Assembly: GCA_027315405.1 (NCBI GenBank)
Contig: DAHUYB010000036.1
Location: forward strand, 1-64,000
DNA length: 64,000 nt
DNA from: Gammaproteobacteria bacterium
GTDB taxonomy: Bacteria > Pseudomonadota > Gammaproteobacteria > Natronospirales > REEB76
Reading direction: 5' to 3'
In this document: piece by piece, positions 18,557 to 28,406 of the stretch
Layout: each line of letters begins with the position of its first letter
How positions within the stretch are numbered: the stretch's first letter is position 1
Program-made: the position numbers and the translations under genes
The notes under the pieces: generated by a model
What the model was told of the DNA's origin: nothing
Seen by the model: only the letters and a program-made list of their open reading frames with translations
The model's database searches: none

Positions 18557-20350
18557 CTACTTCTTGCCCACATGTAAAATCGCAAGAAAGGCTTCCTGTG
18601 GAATCTCCACGGTACCAATCTGCTTCATCCGTTTCTTGCCCTCTTTCTGCTTTTCCAGTAGCTTACGTTTGCGAGTAATATCGCCACCGTAACATTTCGC
18701 GGTCACATTCTTGCGCAATGCTTTTACCGTGGTTCGTGCAATAACATGCGTACCTACGGCTGCTTGTATCGCTACCTCGAACATTTGTCGTGGAATAAGT
18801 TCCTGCATTTTTTCGCATAGCTCCCGACCTCGAGAGTACGCATGATCCTTGTGGATGATGCACGAAAGTGCATCTACCCGATCGCCATTGATCAGCAAAT
18901 CCAGTTTCACCAAAGGTGCTGCTTGAAAGCGCGCAAAACTGTAATCGAACGACGCATATCCGCGGCTTACGGATTTCAATCGATCGAAGAAATCCATTAC
19001 TACCTCGCTCATGGGCAATTCATAGGTCAGAATAACCTGGGAACCATGGTAGATCATTTTCTTTTGTGCGCCGCGCTTTTCGACGCACAAGCTGATGACT
19101 GAACCCACATACTGCTGTGGCACTAATATATTGGCGGTGATTATGGGCTCGCGGATATCGTCAATCCGGTCTATCGTTGGCAGTTTGGTTGGATTATCAA
19201 CATGCAGAATTTCTCCGGCCGTGGTCAATACCTGATAAATCACCGTGGGCGCGGTGGTAATAAGCTCTAGGTTATATTCCCGTTCCAGACGTTCTTGTAC
19301 GATGTCCATATGCAGCAGTCCTAAAAATCCGCAGCGAAATCCAAATCCCAAAGCCGTAGATGTTTCCGGTTCAAAATGCAGAGCAGAATCGTTAAGACGC
19401 AGTTTTTTGAGCGCTTCGCGGAAATTCTCGTAATCATCCGAACGCACCGGATACAAGCCTGCAAATACCCGTGGCTGCACTTGCTTGAACCCGGGTAAAG
19501 GCGCGCTACAAGGGCTATGTGCGTAGGTCAGAGTATCCCCAACCGGTGCACCGTCAATTTCCTTTACACCAGCGATCACATAGCCTACTTCACCAGTAGC
19601 AAGTTCTTCCTTGTCGTGCATCTTGGGTGTAAATATTCCCAAGCGATCGACCTCGTGACTACGACCGGTGGACATGACCAGGATTTTCTGGCGTCGCCTG
19701 AGGCTGCCATTCATCACGCGCACCAGCGAAACCACGCCCACGAAATTATCGAACCAGGAATCAATGATGAGGGCCTGCAACGGAGCTTGCGGATCACCTT
19801 TGGGCGGAGGTATGCGGCGCACGATCTCTTCCAGCAGATCGGCTACACCGGCACCGGTCTTGGCACTCACGCGGAGAGCATTCTGCGCTTCAATGCCGAT
19901 GATCTCCTCGATCTCGCGGCTCACCTTGTCGGGCTCCGCATTCGGCAAATCAATCTTGTTTATAACCGGCATCACTTCGAGCCCCTGCTCCAAGGCGGTA
20001 TAGCAATTGGCCACGCTCTGGGCCTCTACGCCCTGGGAGGCGTCCACCACCAGCAGCGCACCTTCGCAGGCGGCCAGCGAGCGGGATACTTCATAGGAAA
20101 AATCCACGTGCCCGGGCGTATCGATGAAATTCAACTGGTAGCTTTGCCCGTCCCGGGCTTGGTACTGGAGAGAGACACTCTGAGCTTTGATGGTGATGCC
20201 CCGTTCGCGTTCGATGGGATTTGAGTCCAGCACTTGCTCCCCCATCTCGCGTGCCGTCAGGCCTCCACAAATCTGGATAAAACGGTCCGCGAGAGTGGAT
20301 TTACCGTGATCGATGTGAGCAATGATGGAGAAATTGCGTAGGTTCTGCAT
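18557..20350 (-). CDS. lepA: Elongation factor 4 (LepA)
   Basis: Ribosome-associated translational GTPase implicated in back-translocation and 30S biogenesis. 597 residues, normal length. G1 [10 protein letters not shown] at 11-20, switch II DTPGH at 77-81, G4 NKIDLP at 131-136. The LepA-specific C-terminal domain ends the protein ([20 protein letters not shown]), which separates it from EF-G. An AT-rich 197-base gap precedes it, so it may have its own promoter in addition to readthrough from the rpoE operon. Confidence 0.98.
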   Translation of the reverse strand: MQNLRNFSIIAHIDHGKSTLADRFIQICGGLTAREMGEQVLDSNPIERERGITIKAQSVSLQYQARDGQSYQLNFIDTPGHVDFSYEVSRSLAACEGALLVVDASQGVEAQSVANCYTALEQGLEVMPVINKIDLPNAEPDKVSREIEEIIGIEAQNALRVSAKTGAGVADLLEEIVRRIPPPKGDPQAPLQALIIDSWFDNFVGVVSLVRVMNGSLRRRQKILVMSTGRSHEVDRLGIFTPKMHDKEELATGEVGYVIAGVKEIDGAPVGDTLTYAHSPCSAPLPGFKQVQPRVFAGLYPVRSDDYENFREALKKLRLNDSALHFEPETSTALGFGFRCGFLGLLHMDIVQERLEREYNLELITTAPTVIYQVLTTAGEILHVDNPTKLPTIDRIDDIREPIITANILVPQQYVGSVISLCVEKRGAQKKMIYHGSQVILTYELPMSEVVMDFFDRLKSVSRGYASFDYSFARFQAAPLVKLDLLINGDRVDALSCIIHKDHAYSRGRELCEKMQELIPRQMFEVAIQAAVGTHVIARTTVKALRKNVTAKCYGGDITRKRKLLEKQKEGKKRMKQIGTVEIPQEAFLAILHVGKK

Positions 20351-20515
20351 GTCCAGGGTGGGCTAAGGTATGCTCTTGAGATGAGTATTCGAGAAAATTA
20401 TATTATAATTCAGTATATTACTGATTATTTTTAATAACTATTCTCAGGAAAAGAATGTCCCTTTAGAGTCCAAGTTTATGGGTTTTCTCGCGAGGTGGGA
20501 TAAAGTCGGGGCATT

Positions 20516-20537
20516 ATACTGGCTTAATACTGGCTTA
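20516..20537. repeat. Tandem 11-bp direct repeat
   Basis: Two perfect head-to-tail copies of ATACTGGCTTA lie just downstream of the glutaredoxin-like gene and upstream of lepA, in the 197-base gap. On the minus strand the second copy runs directly into a TATAAT. It may be a regulator site or a replication slip. Confidence 0.6.
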
Positions 20538-20547
20538 GGGCTCTAAT

Positions 20548-20787
20548 TCAGCGGGTTTCCAGGTAATCCTCCAGGCTGGATCGGTCAAGCTTACCCAAGC
20601 TGAGGATGGTAGCTCCGCCCATCAACACCGGTACTTGCAGTCCATAACGCTGCTTCAGTACCGTATCACTGTCCACATCCACCAGGCTCAACTGCAGCTC
20701 ATCACCGCAGATGGCACGGAGCTCAGTAAGCATCTGTTCACAAAGATGACAGTTGTGGCGGTAATAAAGAGTCAGCGGTGGGTTCAT
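20548..20787 (-). CDS. Glutaredoxin-like protein (DUF836)
   Basis: 79-residue thioredoxin-fold protein with the redox pair Cys13 and Cys16 in YYRHNCHLCEQM and a cis-proline region QVPVLMG. It belongs to the DUF836/glutaredoxin-like group often found next to lepA or mucD. A thiol-disulfide role is likely but the partner is unknown. Its ATG overlaps the stop of a 45-46 residue upstream frame (ATGA), which suggests translation enters from upstream. Confidence 0.88.
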   Translation of the reverse strand: MNPPLTLYYRHNCHLCEQMLTELRAICGDELQLSLVDVDSDTVLKQRYGLQVPVLMGGATILSLGKLDRSSLEDYLETR

Positions 20788-20921
20788 CCACCGCTAACCT
20801 CAAGCAACAGCACCTGGCTTTTAGCGGGCCGCTTGACCCGCATTGGCACCGAGTAAGCGACAGCCAATTGCTTCGGCAGGTGCGGAAACTGATGCACACT
20901 GGTCGTGACCTTGACATTCAT
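20784..20921 (-). CDS. Short uncharacterised ORF between rseB and the glutaredoxin-like gene
   Basis: A 45-residue frame (begins MNVKVTTSVHQFPHLPK, ends LLLEVSGG) that I do not recognise. Support: it ends in an ATGA overlap with the next gene, and an AGAGG lies about 8 bases before a possible TTG start at 20924, or 11 bases before the ATG. It occupies the place where rseC or mucC/mucD usually stands but shows no RseC cysteine cluster or membrane helix. It could be a remnant, a small real protein or chance. Confidence 0.3.
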   Translation of the reverse strand: MNVKVTTSVHQFPHLPKQLAVAYSVPMRVKRPAKSQVLLLEVSGG

Positions 20922-21053
20922 CAAAACGACAACCTCTTAACTCTTTGCTCGATACCCGTGCTCTGCTGGCAAGTACGGCCCTTCGTTCCACCATTCCACC
21001 ACCAAACCGCCCAGTCAGCCATGTTGTTCAAGTCCATTCGCCCCACCCGCGGT

Positions 21054-22046
21054 TCAGGGTTGCGGCTGGAGTCGCATGGATTGGGCAATGAGTTCAACCG
21101 TTTCCGCCGGCACTTCACCTACTACGGTGATGCTGTGATTACCCAGCTGACGCCCAAAGGCACTTACCGCGCCGATACGTGAGGGTCCAATGAGCTCATA
21201 GTGGCCCGGCACGGTGGTCTCGGCAAATACGGATACTGAGGCCAGACCGTCGCTAAATACCAGATGTCGTACCGGCACTGGAGTGCCCGCTAATCGCTGC
21301 ACCTCATTTAAAGACAGCTTAAAGCCTGGCGGTAGTTGTGCGGCGTCCCAAGTTAGGCGAGCTTCGGCCAGGGGTAGTTTCTCGCTGCCGCCCTGAATGT
21401 TCCAAATATACCCTGGTTTTATTTCAGTGGATCTAAGAGCCGCGCTCGGGATTTCCTTGGGGTAGCGTATTGATGTGAACATAACCCGTTCCACCGTCCG
21501 GCCATCCTGGGTTATGAGATCAGAGCGTAACAGCATGGCAGTATGCGCATCAATCCATAATCTATAGCCGTAGCGGTACCGGTCTCGTGGCCTGATGCTA
21601 ATGATCTTACAGTGATGATCAGCGATCCGGTCTTCACCCAAATCCTTGAAGCGGTAATGGGCAACGAGTTTCTGCGCATTTACGGCTTTGGGTATGGCCG
21701 CCGGGAAATGGGCGGCCGCGTAACGGCGCTCTATAAGGACGGAGTGGCTTTCCGGGAGAACACACTTTACCTCCTTGTGATCGCGAATTACCTCGCGCTG
21801 GGGTCCTGTCAGCGATATCAACCGCTCTATTCCACCTTCGGTATCAGCACGGTGAATAACCCGCATGGTTTCCAGCTGATTGGCATAGATATAGACAAAG
21901 GTACCCTCATAATTAAGGGTTCGCAATGCTGCATTCATGCGATTCAACCAGAATTCCGCTCTGTTATCAGTAGCGCCTGCAAAGGCCGCTGGCATCAATA
22001 ATGCCGCCAGCAGCAACGGCAGTGTCCAGCGAAATAACGAATTCAT
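21054..22046 (-). CDS. rseB: Sigma-E regulatory protein RseB/MucB
   Basis: Periplasmic protein that binds the anti-sigma factor RseA and shields it from DegS; it senses mislocalised lipoproteins or LPS. 330 residues with a clear signal peptide (cleavage near AFAGA, residue 24). Family motifs are AALRTLNYEGTFVYIYANQ and RDRYRYGYRLWIDAHTAMLL, with the two-lobed layout expected. The start overlaps the rseA stop (ATGA). RseC is not recognisable downstream. Confidence 0.93.
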   Translation of the reverse strand: MNSLFRWTLPLLLAALLMPAAFAGATDNRAEFWLNRMNAALRTLNYEGTFVYIYANQLETMRVIHRADTEGGIERLISLTGPQREVIRDHKEVKCVLPESHSVLIERRYAAAHFPAAIPKAVNAQKLVAHYRFKDLGEDRIADHHCKIISIRPRDRYRYGYRLWIDAHTAMLLRSDLITQDGRTVERVMFTSIRYPKEIPSAALRSTEIKPGYIWNIQGGSEKLPLAEARLTWDAAQLPPGFKLSLNEVQRLAGTPVPVRHLVFSDGLASVSVFAETTVPGHYELIGPSRIGAVSAFGRQLGNHSITVVGEVPAETVELIAQSMRLQPQP

Positions 22047-22666
22047 CGCTTATCCGGTTGACCCGGAGTGCGTGGAGTCCGCGGTGCTTGAGATTCTTGC
22101 CCGTGCTGAGCAGCGGTTAAATAAAGATAAGGCAGCATGCCCTGTTGTTCGAGCGCGGTGGAAATCTCACTGTGATTGATAATGTAATTACTCAGCTGCG
22201 CTTGCACTTGCGGCACATTACCATTCCAGGTAGCGTTTCTAACCATGTCATTGCTGATATAACTGGCCTGCATTGGTTCTGCAGAGGGTACAATCTCAGA
22301 AGGTGTCGATGCCGATTGCATGCGTGTCCCGTCGTACCGCAAGCCAAGGATCGCGACCACCGCGACGCATGCCGCTACTGCCGTGCCTGCGACGGTTTTG
22401 CTGAAATTGCGAATCAATTTATCGTCATGCTTCTTCATTATCGCAGCTTCATGCTCCAGTGCCCTCATGATATGATCAGCGAAATCACGGGTATCTATCT
22501 GCGGCAGCGTCTTACGCATGGCCTCCCCAATGAGGTGATAGCGTCCCCAGCAGATGCTCAGGTATTTTTCTAAAGCGAAGCGGCGCGCCAACAGTTCATG
22601 TTCACCCGCCGGCAATTCATCGTCGGCCAATGCCGAAATCTGTTCTCGCAGTTTTTCCGTCATCAT
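22043..22666 (-). CDS. rseA: Anti-sigma-E factor RseA/MucA
   Basis: Single-pass inner-membrane anti-sigma factor. The cytoplasmic N-terminal domain (about 1-85, starting MTEKLREQISALADDELP and containing CWGRYHLIGEAMR) binds the sigma factor. A transmembrane helix spans about 91-109 (TVAGTAVAACVAVVAILGL) and a periplasmic tail follows. 207 residues. It lies 12 bases after rpoE and overlaps rseB by 4, the classic rpoE-rseA-rseB arrangement. Confidence 0.93.
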   Translation of the reverse strand: MMTEKLREQISALADDELPAGEHELLARRFALEKYLSICWGRYHLIGEAMRKTLPQIDTRDFADHIMRALEHEAAIMKKHDDKLIRNFSKTVAGTAVAACVAVVAILGLRYDGTRMQSASTPSEIVPSAEPMQASYISNDMVRNATWNGNVPQVQAQLSNYIINHSEISTALEQQGMLPYLYLTAAQHGQESQAPRTPRTPGQPDKR

Positions 22667-22678
22667 ATCTGCATCACA

Positions 22679-23290
22679 CTAATAATCCAAAAGCGGGCGC
22701 AATTTTTCATCGATAGCGTCACGCGCCCGAAAGATCCGTGAACGCACCGTGCCCACGGGGCAAGACATCGCCTGTGCAATTTCCTCGTAACTCAGGCCTT
22801 CTATCTCACGGAGCATGATAGCGGTACGCAAATCCTCGGGTAACTCATTAATGGCATTTTCCACTGTTCTCTGTATCTCCTGGGTTAGCAGCAGGTGCTC
22901 AGGTGTATCCATATCCTTGAGGCGCGCCTGCATGTCATACTGTTCCGGATCTTGAAGATCCACGCCATGATCCAAGGGCCGACGGCCCTCGGCCACCAGA
23001 AAATTCTTGGCGGTATTGATAGCGATGCGGTACAGCCAGGTATAAAACGCGCTCTCGCCGCGGAACCCGGGGATTGCCCGATATGCCTTTATGAACGCCT
23101 CCTGCGCCACGTCCAGCGCTTCACTGCTGTCGTGCACGTAGCGGGAGATCAGCTTGATGATCTTGTACTGATACTTACGCACCAGCACGTCAAAAGCCGC
23201 CCTGTCGCCCCGCTGCACGCGCTCGACCAGCATCTGATCGGAATCGGCCTTGCCCGGCCGGGCTTCAAAGACCGGCTTGGGGCTATGCAT
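22679..23290 (-). CDS. rpoE: Envelope-stress sigma factor RpoE/AlgU
   Basis: Extracytoplasmic-function sigma factor for the envelope stress response. 203 residues. Region 2 contains LVRKYQYKIIKLISRYV, DVAQEAFIKAYRAIPGFRGE and FYTWLYRIAINTAKN; region 4 contains ELPEDLRTAIMLREIEGLSY and GTVRSRIFRARDAIDEKL. It has about ten residues more than usual at the N-terminus (MHSPKPVFEARPG); no other start lies between that ATG and Met20. A candidate sigma-E promoter ends only 11 bases before the ATG, so either the leader is very short or translation begins at Met20 (23233). Confidence 0.97.
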   Translation of the reverse strand: MHSPKPVFEARPGKADSDQMLVERVQRGDRAAFDVLVRKYQYKIIKLISRYVHDSSEALDVAQEAFIKAYRAIPGFRGESAFYTWLYRIAINTAKNFLVAEGRRPLDHGVDLQDPEQYDMQARLKDMDTPEHLLLTQEIQRTVENAINELPEDLRTAIMLREIEGLSYEEIAQAMSCPVGTVRSRIFRARDAIDEKLRPLLDY

Positions 23291-23301
23291 GCGTTTGGTT
23301 C

Positions 23302-23328
23302 ATAGACAAATACTAGGGCAGATAGTTC
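23302..23328 (-). promoter_or_regulatory. Candidate sigma-E autoregulatory promoter of rpoE
   Basis: On the minus strand GAACTA is followed after exactly 15 bases by GTCTAT, against the sigma-E consensus (G)GAACTT-N15-GTCTAA, so only one mismatch per box. It reads into rpoE, matching the known autoregulation of this sigma factor. The predicted transcript start would be about 5-6 bases before the annotated ATG. Confidence 0.6.
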
Positions 23329-23421
23329 GCCAAAGAGAACTGGATACAGGTATATTTGCATCCCACAGAGCCTCGGGGTCGTGGCGCTACATTCTAACAG
23401 CCTCTGAGAGATCGGCGAACC

Positions 23422-25065
23422 ATGCAGCAGACCCTGAGCTACGACGTTCTCATACTTGGCAGCGGTGCCGCCGGACTGACCCTGGCTCTATGCTTGCCTG
23501 AGCGCTGCCGCATTGCCCTGGCCTCCAAAGGCCTGTTGTCGGAGGGCAGTACCTTGTATGCTCAAGGGGGTGTGTCCGCCGCCCTCGACAAGAGCGACTC
23601 CATTGAATCGCATATCGAAGACACCCTTAACGCGGGCGCCGGCCTTTGCGATCCCCGTGCCGTCCGTTATGTGGTCGAACAGGGGCCAAACAGCATCCGC
23701 TGGCTCATTGCCCAGGGTGTGCATTTTACCCGCGATCATGAATCTAACGATGCCGACGCCTACCATCTGACCCGCGAGGGCGGCCATAGTCACCGGCGCG
23801 TAGTGCATGCCGATGATGTCACCGGGCGCGAAATTGAAACCACATTGGAAAAGTTAGTGCGCACCCGCACCAATGTTACCGTGTTGGAACAGCACATTGC
23901 CGTGGACCTGATCACCGCGGCCAAGTTGGGCCTGACGGAGCCGCGCTGCCATGGAGCCTACCTGCTGGATCGACGCACACAGCATGTGCATACGATTGGA
24001 GCGCGGCACGTAGTGTTGGCCACCGGCGGCGCCAACAAAGTATATCTCTACACCACCAATCCGGATAGTTCCAGCGGCGACGGCATCGCCATGGCCTGGC
24101 GCGCCGGCTGCCGCGTGGCCAACCTTGAATTTATGCAGTTCCATCCCACCTGCCTGTTCCATCCGGACGCCAAATCCTTCCTCATCAGCGAGGCGGTGCG
24201 CGGCGAAGGCGGCAAGTTGCTGCTGCCCGACGGCACACCGTTTATGCAGAAGTTCGATGCGCGTGCGGAATTGGCGCCGCGCGACATCGTGGCACGCGCC
24301 ATAGACCACGAAATGAAGCGCCTGGGATCCGACCACGTACTCCTGGACATCAGCCACCGGCCAAAAGAATTTATCCAGGAGCACTTCCCCACGATTTACG
24401 CCCGCTGCCTGGAATTTGGCTACGACTTGGCCAAAGGTCCGATCCCAGTGGTGCCAGCCGCACATTACACCTGCGGCGGCGTGCTCACTGATTTGCACGG
24501 CCGCACTGACCTGCCCGGTCTCTACGCCATCGGCGAAACCGCGTATACGGGATTGCATGGCGCCAACCGCATGGCCAGCAACTCCCTGCTGGAATGCATT
24601 GTCTTCGGTAATGCTGCGGCTTTGGATATCGCTGACGCAAATGACGGTCCGCAACACCCTCGCGACCTGCTGAAATGGGATGAGAGTCGGGTCACGGATT
24701 CAGATGAGGAGGTTGTAGTCTCACACAACTGGAGCGAGCTGCGTCACTTCATGTGGGATTACGTAGGCATCGTGCGTACCAACAAGCGCCTGAAGCGCGC
24801 CCTTAGCCGGGTTGAATTGCTGCTGCATGAGATCGAGGAATATTACGGTAACTTCCGCATCACCGGCGACTTGATCGAACTGCGCAATCTGACGCAGGTA
24901 GCCAAGCTCATTATCCAGTCGGCCATACAGCGCAAGGAAAGCCGCGGCCTGCATTACACCCTGGATTACCCGGAAGTTGACAATCAGAACGCACCCCAAA
25001 GCACCGTGCTAGTGCCACCCAATTTTGCCGCCAACCATCAGGCAGTGAACTGGGGGATGCGGTAA
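23422..25065 (+). CDS. nadB: L-aspartate oxidase
   Basis: FAD enzyme that oxidises L-aspartate to iminoaspartate, the first step of de novo NAD synthesis. 547 residues. Dinucleotide-binding motif [14 protein letters not shown] near residue 9; flavoprotein motifs [14 protein letters not shown] and [16 protein letters not shown]; the active-site and FAD region [20 protein letters not shown] and [18 protein letters not shown]. In many gammaproteobacteria nadB is divergent from rpoE, as here. It belongs to the same superfamily as sdhA nearby, but the E/H/R pattern and length fit NadB. Confidence 0.97.
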   Translation: MQQTLSYDVLILGSGAAGLTLALCLPERCRIALASKGLLSEGSTLYAQGGVSAALDKSDSIESHIEDTLNAGAGLCDPRAVRYVVEQGPNSIRWLIAQGVHFTRDHESNDADAYHLTREGGHSHRRVVHADDVTGREIETTLEKLVRTRTNVTVLEQHIAVDLITAAKLGLTEPRCHGAYLLDRRTQHVHTIGARHVVLATGGANKVYLYTTNPDSSSGDGIAMAWRAGCRVANLEFMQFHPTCLFHPDAKSFLISEAVRGEGGKLLLPDGTPFMQKFDARAELAPRDIVARAIDHEMKRLGSDHVLLDISHRPKEFIQEHFPTIYARCLEFGYDLAKGPIPVVPAAHYTCGGVLTDLHGRTDLPGLYAIGETAYTGLHGANRMASNSLLECIVFGNAAALDIADANDGPQHPRDLLKWDESRVTDSDEEVVVSHNWSELRHFMWDYVGIVRTNKRLKRALSRVELLLHEIEEYYGNFRITGDLIELRNLTQVAKLIIQSAIQRKESRGLHYTLDYPEVDNQNAPQSTVLVPPNFAANHQAVNWGMR

Positions 25066-25111
25066 TTCCATTGCCTTTCCCGGCCCTGAAGGCCGATGCA
25101 ACCAGGAGATA

Positions 25112-25546
25112 TCAGTTTTTAGGGATTCCATATTTCAGCATTACTCGCAGCCGTCGCCAACCTTGCATGCTGCAACTGTCCCGCGCCAACATCACCGCGT
25201 GTCGCCTGCCTGCGGAGGTGCGGAAATGCGCAATCACAAACCAACTCCCCAGATGCGCTTCCGGCATAAGCTCCATATTTTGTGTGACGCCGCGGTAATC
25301 GGTGATGCTCCACCCACCTTCCAATGACCAGCGCAAACGCTTGGGTGTGTGTCGCCAGAAAATGACGGCGTTCCACATCAGGCTACCGAGGATGGCGAGC
25401 AATATGACCAGGCGGCTTGAGACTGCCAAAGGCAGTTGCACACAGACTACCGCTGCCGTCACATGTATGGCGAATAACAAAGTCGCCATGAGCCGTGATG
25501 GACGAATTTCAAACTCGAGAGGTTCGCTGTAAGGCGTCGATGACAC
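25112..25546 (-). CDS. ygfX: YgfX/CptA-family membrane protein
   Basis: 144 residues with two hydrophobic segments (about 20-38 and 44-62) followed by a soluble domain (LRWSLEGGWSITDYRG, SMQGWRRLRVMLKYG). YgfX pairs with SdhE in many proteobacteria and has been called CptA, the toxin of a toxin-antitoxin pair acting on FtsZ/MreB; that reading is disputed, and a role connected to flavoprotein assembly or the membrane is equally possible. The start is GTG and lies inside the sdhE frame (38-base overlap), so its translation probably depends on sdhE. Confidence 0.82.
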   Translation of the reverse strand: MSSTPYSEPLEFEIRPSRLMATLLFAIHVTAAVVCVQLPLAVSSRLVILLAILGSLMWNAVIFWRHTPKRLRWSLEGGWSITDYRGVTQNMELMPEAHLGSWFVIAHFRTSAGRRHAVMLARDSCSMQGWRRLRVMLKYGIPKN

Positions 25547-25751
25547 AGCGCTGCTCCTCGGTCTGGGGTGATGCGCGGCCCACGATGTAGGACATCAAGA
25601 CGGGGTCAGACAACTCCAGTAATGCAGCAAACGCATACTGCTCTGCGGGTGCTGCCTGACCAAAGCGGGTATTCAGATAAGCCTCCAGCAGCACATCCAG
25701 TTCTTTCATGCCGCGGCGGCACTGCCAGCGTAGGTGGGATATCTCAGACAT
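25509..25751 (-). CDS. sdhE: FAD assembly factor SdhE
   Basis: Small helical protein that promotes covalent flavinylation of SdhA (and FrdA). 80 residues with the diagnostic RGxxE motif in RRGMKELD (12-19). Also called CptB or YgfY. It sits 68 bases downstream of sdhB, so the factor is encoded beside its client operon; in enterobacteria it is elsewhere with ygfX only. Confidence 0.93.
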   Translation of the reverse strand: MSEISHLRWQCRRGMKELDVLLEAYLNTRFGQAAPAEQYAFAALLELSDPVLMSYIVGRASPQTEEQRCVIDALQRTSRV

Positions 25752-25819
25752 GGCGCATTAATCCGTTCTTGATAGAGCTGCCAAACTGTTCACCCAGCAG
25801 CAGCCCATAGCACCAAAGT

Positions 25820-26599
25820 TTAGTGTTCTCGCTCGACCAGGAGCTTCTTGATTTCTGCGATGGATTTGGCGGGATTGAGCCTCTTGGGACAGGTACGGGT
25901 GCAGTTCATGATGGTATGGCAACGATACAGCTTGAACGGATCCTGCAGTTCATCCAGCCGTTCGCCGGTGGTCTCATCGCGGCTGTCTGCGATCCAGCGG
26001 TAGGACTGGAGCAAAAGTGCCGGACCCAGATAGCGATCGGAATTCCACCAATAGCTTGGGCAAGCGGTCGAGCAGCATGCGCACAAAATACACTCATACA
26101 GCCCATCGAGTTTTGCGCGCTCTTCCTTTGATTGCAATCGTTCACGGTCCGGTGGCGGCGACTCAGTACGTATCCAGGGTTTTATGGATGCGTATTGGGC
26201 AAAGAAATGCGTCAGGTCTGGCACCAGATCCTTGATCACCGGCATATGCGGCAGCGGATACACTTTCACGTCGCCCTTGATGTCAGCGATGTCGTGGGTA
26301 CAGGCCAGGGTATTGGTGCCGTCAATATTCATGGCACAGGAGCCGCACACGCCCTCACGGCAGGAACGTCGCAAGGTCAAGGTGGCATCAATCTCGTTTT
26401 TAATTTTCAGAAGCGCATCCAACACCATCGGCCCGCACTTGTCCAAATCAACTTCATAGGTGTCCATACGCGGATTCCGGCCGCTGTCCGGGTCGTAACG
26501 GTATACCTGAAAACGCCGGATGTTCTTGGCACCGTCCGCCGCCTTCCAGGTCTTGCCTTGCTGGACGCGGGAATTCTTCGGTAATGTGAATTCGGCCAT
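25820..26599 (-). CDS. sdhB: Succinate dehydrogenase iron-sulfur subunit
   Basis: Electron-transfer subunit of complex II, bound to the cytoplasmic face. 259 residues. The [2Fe-2S] ligands are Cys80, Cys85, Cys88 and Cys100 ([15 protein letters not shown]). The ferredoxin-like half supplies [4Fe-4S] and [3Fe-4S] ligands in [23 protein letters not shown] and [12 protein letters not shown] good AGAGG precedes the ATG. It is 15 bases after sdhA. Confidence 0.98.
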   Translation of the reverse strand: MAEFTLPKNSRVQQGKTWKAADGAKNIRRFQVYRYDPDSGRNPRMDTYEVDLDKCGPMVLDALLKIKNEIDATLTLRRSCREGVCGSCAMNIDGTNTLACTHDIADIKGDVKVYPLPHMPVIKDLVPDLTHFFAQYASIKPWIRTESPPPDRERLQSKEERAKLDGLYECILCACCSTACPSYWWNSDRYLGPALLLQSYRWIADSRDETTGERLDELQDPFKLYRCHTIMNCTRTCPKRLNPAKSIAEIKKLLVEREH

Positions 26600-26614
26600 G
26601 ATTCCAACCTCTGA

Positions 26615-28402
26615 TCAGTAAACCCGCTTTTTCGGCGGGAATGCCTTGATATCGTCCGACAGGGTGTAACTGTGCACCGGCCGGTAATCTATCTTGACCT
26701 CGGAAGACTCATTCATCCAGGCAAGGGTATGCTTCATCCAGTTCTTGTCGTCGCGCTCGGGATAATCCTCGCGCGCGTGAGCGCCGCGGCTTTCAGTGCG
26801 GTTAATGGCGCCGGCCATGGTGACGGTGGCACAGGCCAACAGGTTTGCAAGCTCCAGGGTCTCAGCCAGATCGCTGTTCCAGATCAACGAACGGTCGCTT
26901 ACCCTGACCTGTGCAAATGAATCGTACACATCTTTAAGGCGCTTGCTACCCTCCTGCAAAGTCTTGCCGGTGCGGAAGACAGCGGCATCTGACTGCATGA
27001 CTTTCTGCATCCGCAGCCGGATCTGCGCCGTAGTCTCGGAACCATTGGCATGACGGAGTTTGTCAAAGCGCGCGATAATCTGATCGCTGGCTTCCTGCGG
27101 AAAGCTGCGCGGTGTCTTGCCGACCTTCACGGTTTCCGTACAGCGCTGTGCAGCGGAACGTCCGAATACCACAAGGTCCAGCAATGAATTGGAGCCCAAC
27201 CGGTTAGCACCATGCACCGACACGCAAGCGGCTTCACCGATAGCCATGAGACCGGGTATGACCGTGTCCGGATCACCGCCCTTCAGGATCATGGCTTCGC
27301 CGTGATGGTTTGTCGGGATACCCCCCATGTTGTAGTGCACCGTTGGCAACACCGGTATCGGCTCCTTGAGTACATCCACACCGGCAAAGATGCGTGCGGT
27401 TTCGGCGATGCCAGGTAAATGTTCGTGGATCACTTCCGGGCCGAGGTGCTGCAAATTCAAAAGAATATGGTCTTTCTCCGGACCTACGCCGCGGCCTTCG
27501 CGGATTTCAATGGTCATGGCACGCGATACCACATCGCGTGAAGCCAGGTCCTTGGCGTGCGGTGCATAGCGTTCCATGAAGCGCTCGCCCTGCGAGTTGG
27601 TGAGATAGCCGCCCTCACCGCGCACGCCTTCGGTGATCAGGCATCCGGCGCCGTAGATGCCGGTGGGATGGAATTGCACAAATTCCATATCCTGGAGCGG
27701 CAGGCCGGCACGCAATACCATGCCGTTACCGTCACCCGTGCAGGTGTGTGCCGAGGTGCAGGAAAAATACGCGCGTCCGTAACCGCCGGTGGCCAAGATG
27801 GTCTGTTGCGCCACGAAGCGATGCAGAGTGCCGGTGGCCAGATCCCAGGCGATGACACCGCGGCACACGTCGTTTTCCATCAGCAGATCCAGTGCAAAGC
27901 ATTCGTAGTAAAACTCAGCATTGTGCTTCAGGCTCTGCTGATACAAAGTATGCAGCATGGCATGGCCGGTACGGTCGGCTGCGGCACAGGTACGATGCGC
28001 GGTGCCCTCGCCAAAATGCGTGGTCATGCCGCCGAACGGCCGCTGATAGATCTTGCCCTCCTCCGTGCGCGAGAATGGCACGCCGAAATGTTCCAACTCG
28101 ATGACCGCCGGCACGGCCTCACGGGTCATGTATTCGATGGCATCCTGGTCGCCCAGGTAATCGCCGCCCTTCACCGTGTCGTACATGTGCCAGCGCCAAT
28201 CGTCTTCGCCCATGTTGCCGAGTGACGCACTGATCCCGCCCTGGGCGGCCACCGTATGACTGCGGGTGGGATACACCTTGGTGATATTGGCGGTGGATAG
28301 CCCGGCTTCCGCGAGGCCCAAAGTAGCGCGTAGCCCGGCGCCCCCAGCACCCACCACCACTACGTCGTACACATGATCAACCAGCTTGTAGCTATCGGCC
28401 AT
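26615..28402 (-). CDS. sdhA: Succinate dehydrogenase flavoprotein subunit
   Basis: Catalytic subunit of complex II oxidising succinate to fumarate in the TCA cycle. 595 residues from ATG 28402, which has GGAGG eight bases upstream; the frame runs 12 codons further up without support. FAD site [17 protein letters not shown]; covalent FAD histidine in [19 protein letters not shown]; active-site region [38 protein letters not shown] near the end of the FAD domain; the C-terminal [13 protein letters not shown] is typical of SdhA. Confidence 0.98.
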   Translation of the reverse strand: MADSYKLVDHVYDVVVVGAGGAGLRATLGLAEAGLSTANITKVYPTRSHTVAAQGGISASLGNMGEDDWRWHMYDTVKGGDYLGDQDAIEYMTREAVPAVIELEHFGVPFSRTEEGKIYQRPFGGMTTHFGEGTAHRTCAAADRTGHAMLHTLYQQSLKHNAEFYYECFALDLLMENDVCRGVIAWDLATGTLHRFVAQQTILATGGYGRAYFSCTSAHTCTGDGNGMVLRAGLPLQDMEFVQFHPTGIYGAGCLITEGVRGEGGYLTNSQGERFMERYAPHAKDLASRDVVSRAMTIEIREGRGVGPEKDHILLNLQHLGPEVIHEHLPGIAETARIFAGVDVLKEPIPVLPTVHYNMGGIPTNHHGEAMILKGGDPDTVIPGLMAIGEAACVSVHGANRLGSNSLLDLVVFGRSAAQRCTETVKVGKTPRSFPQEASDQIIARFDKLRHANGSETTAQIRLRMQKVMQSDAAVFRTGKTLQEGSKRLKDVYDSFAQVRVSDRSLIWNSDLAETLELANLLACATVTMAGAINRTESRGAHAREDYPERDDKNWMKHTLAWMNESSEVKIDYRPVHSYTLSDDIKAFPPKKRVY

Positions 28403-28406
28403 GTAC

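Noticed and set aside
20921-21118. 65-codon minus-strand frame as a possible RseC
   Set aside because: It begins inside rseB, has Trp-rich low-quality sequence, only two cysteines and no membrane helix, so it does not resemble RseC.
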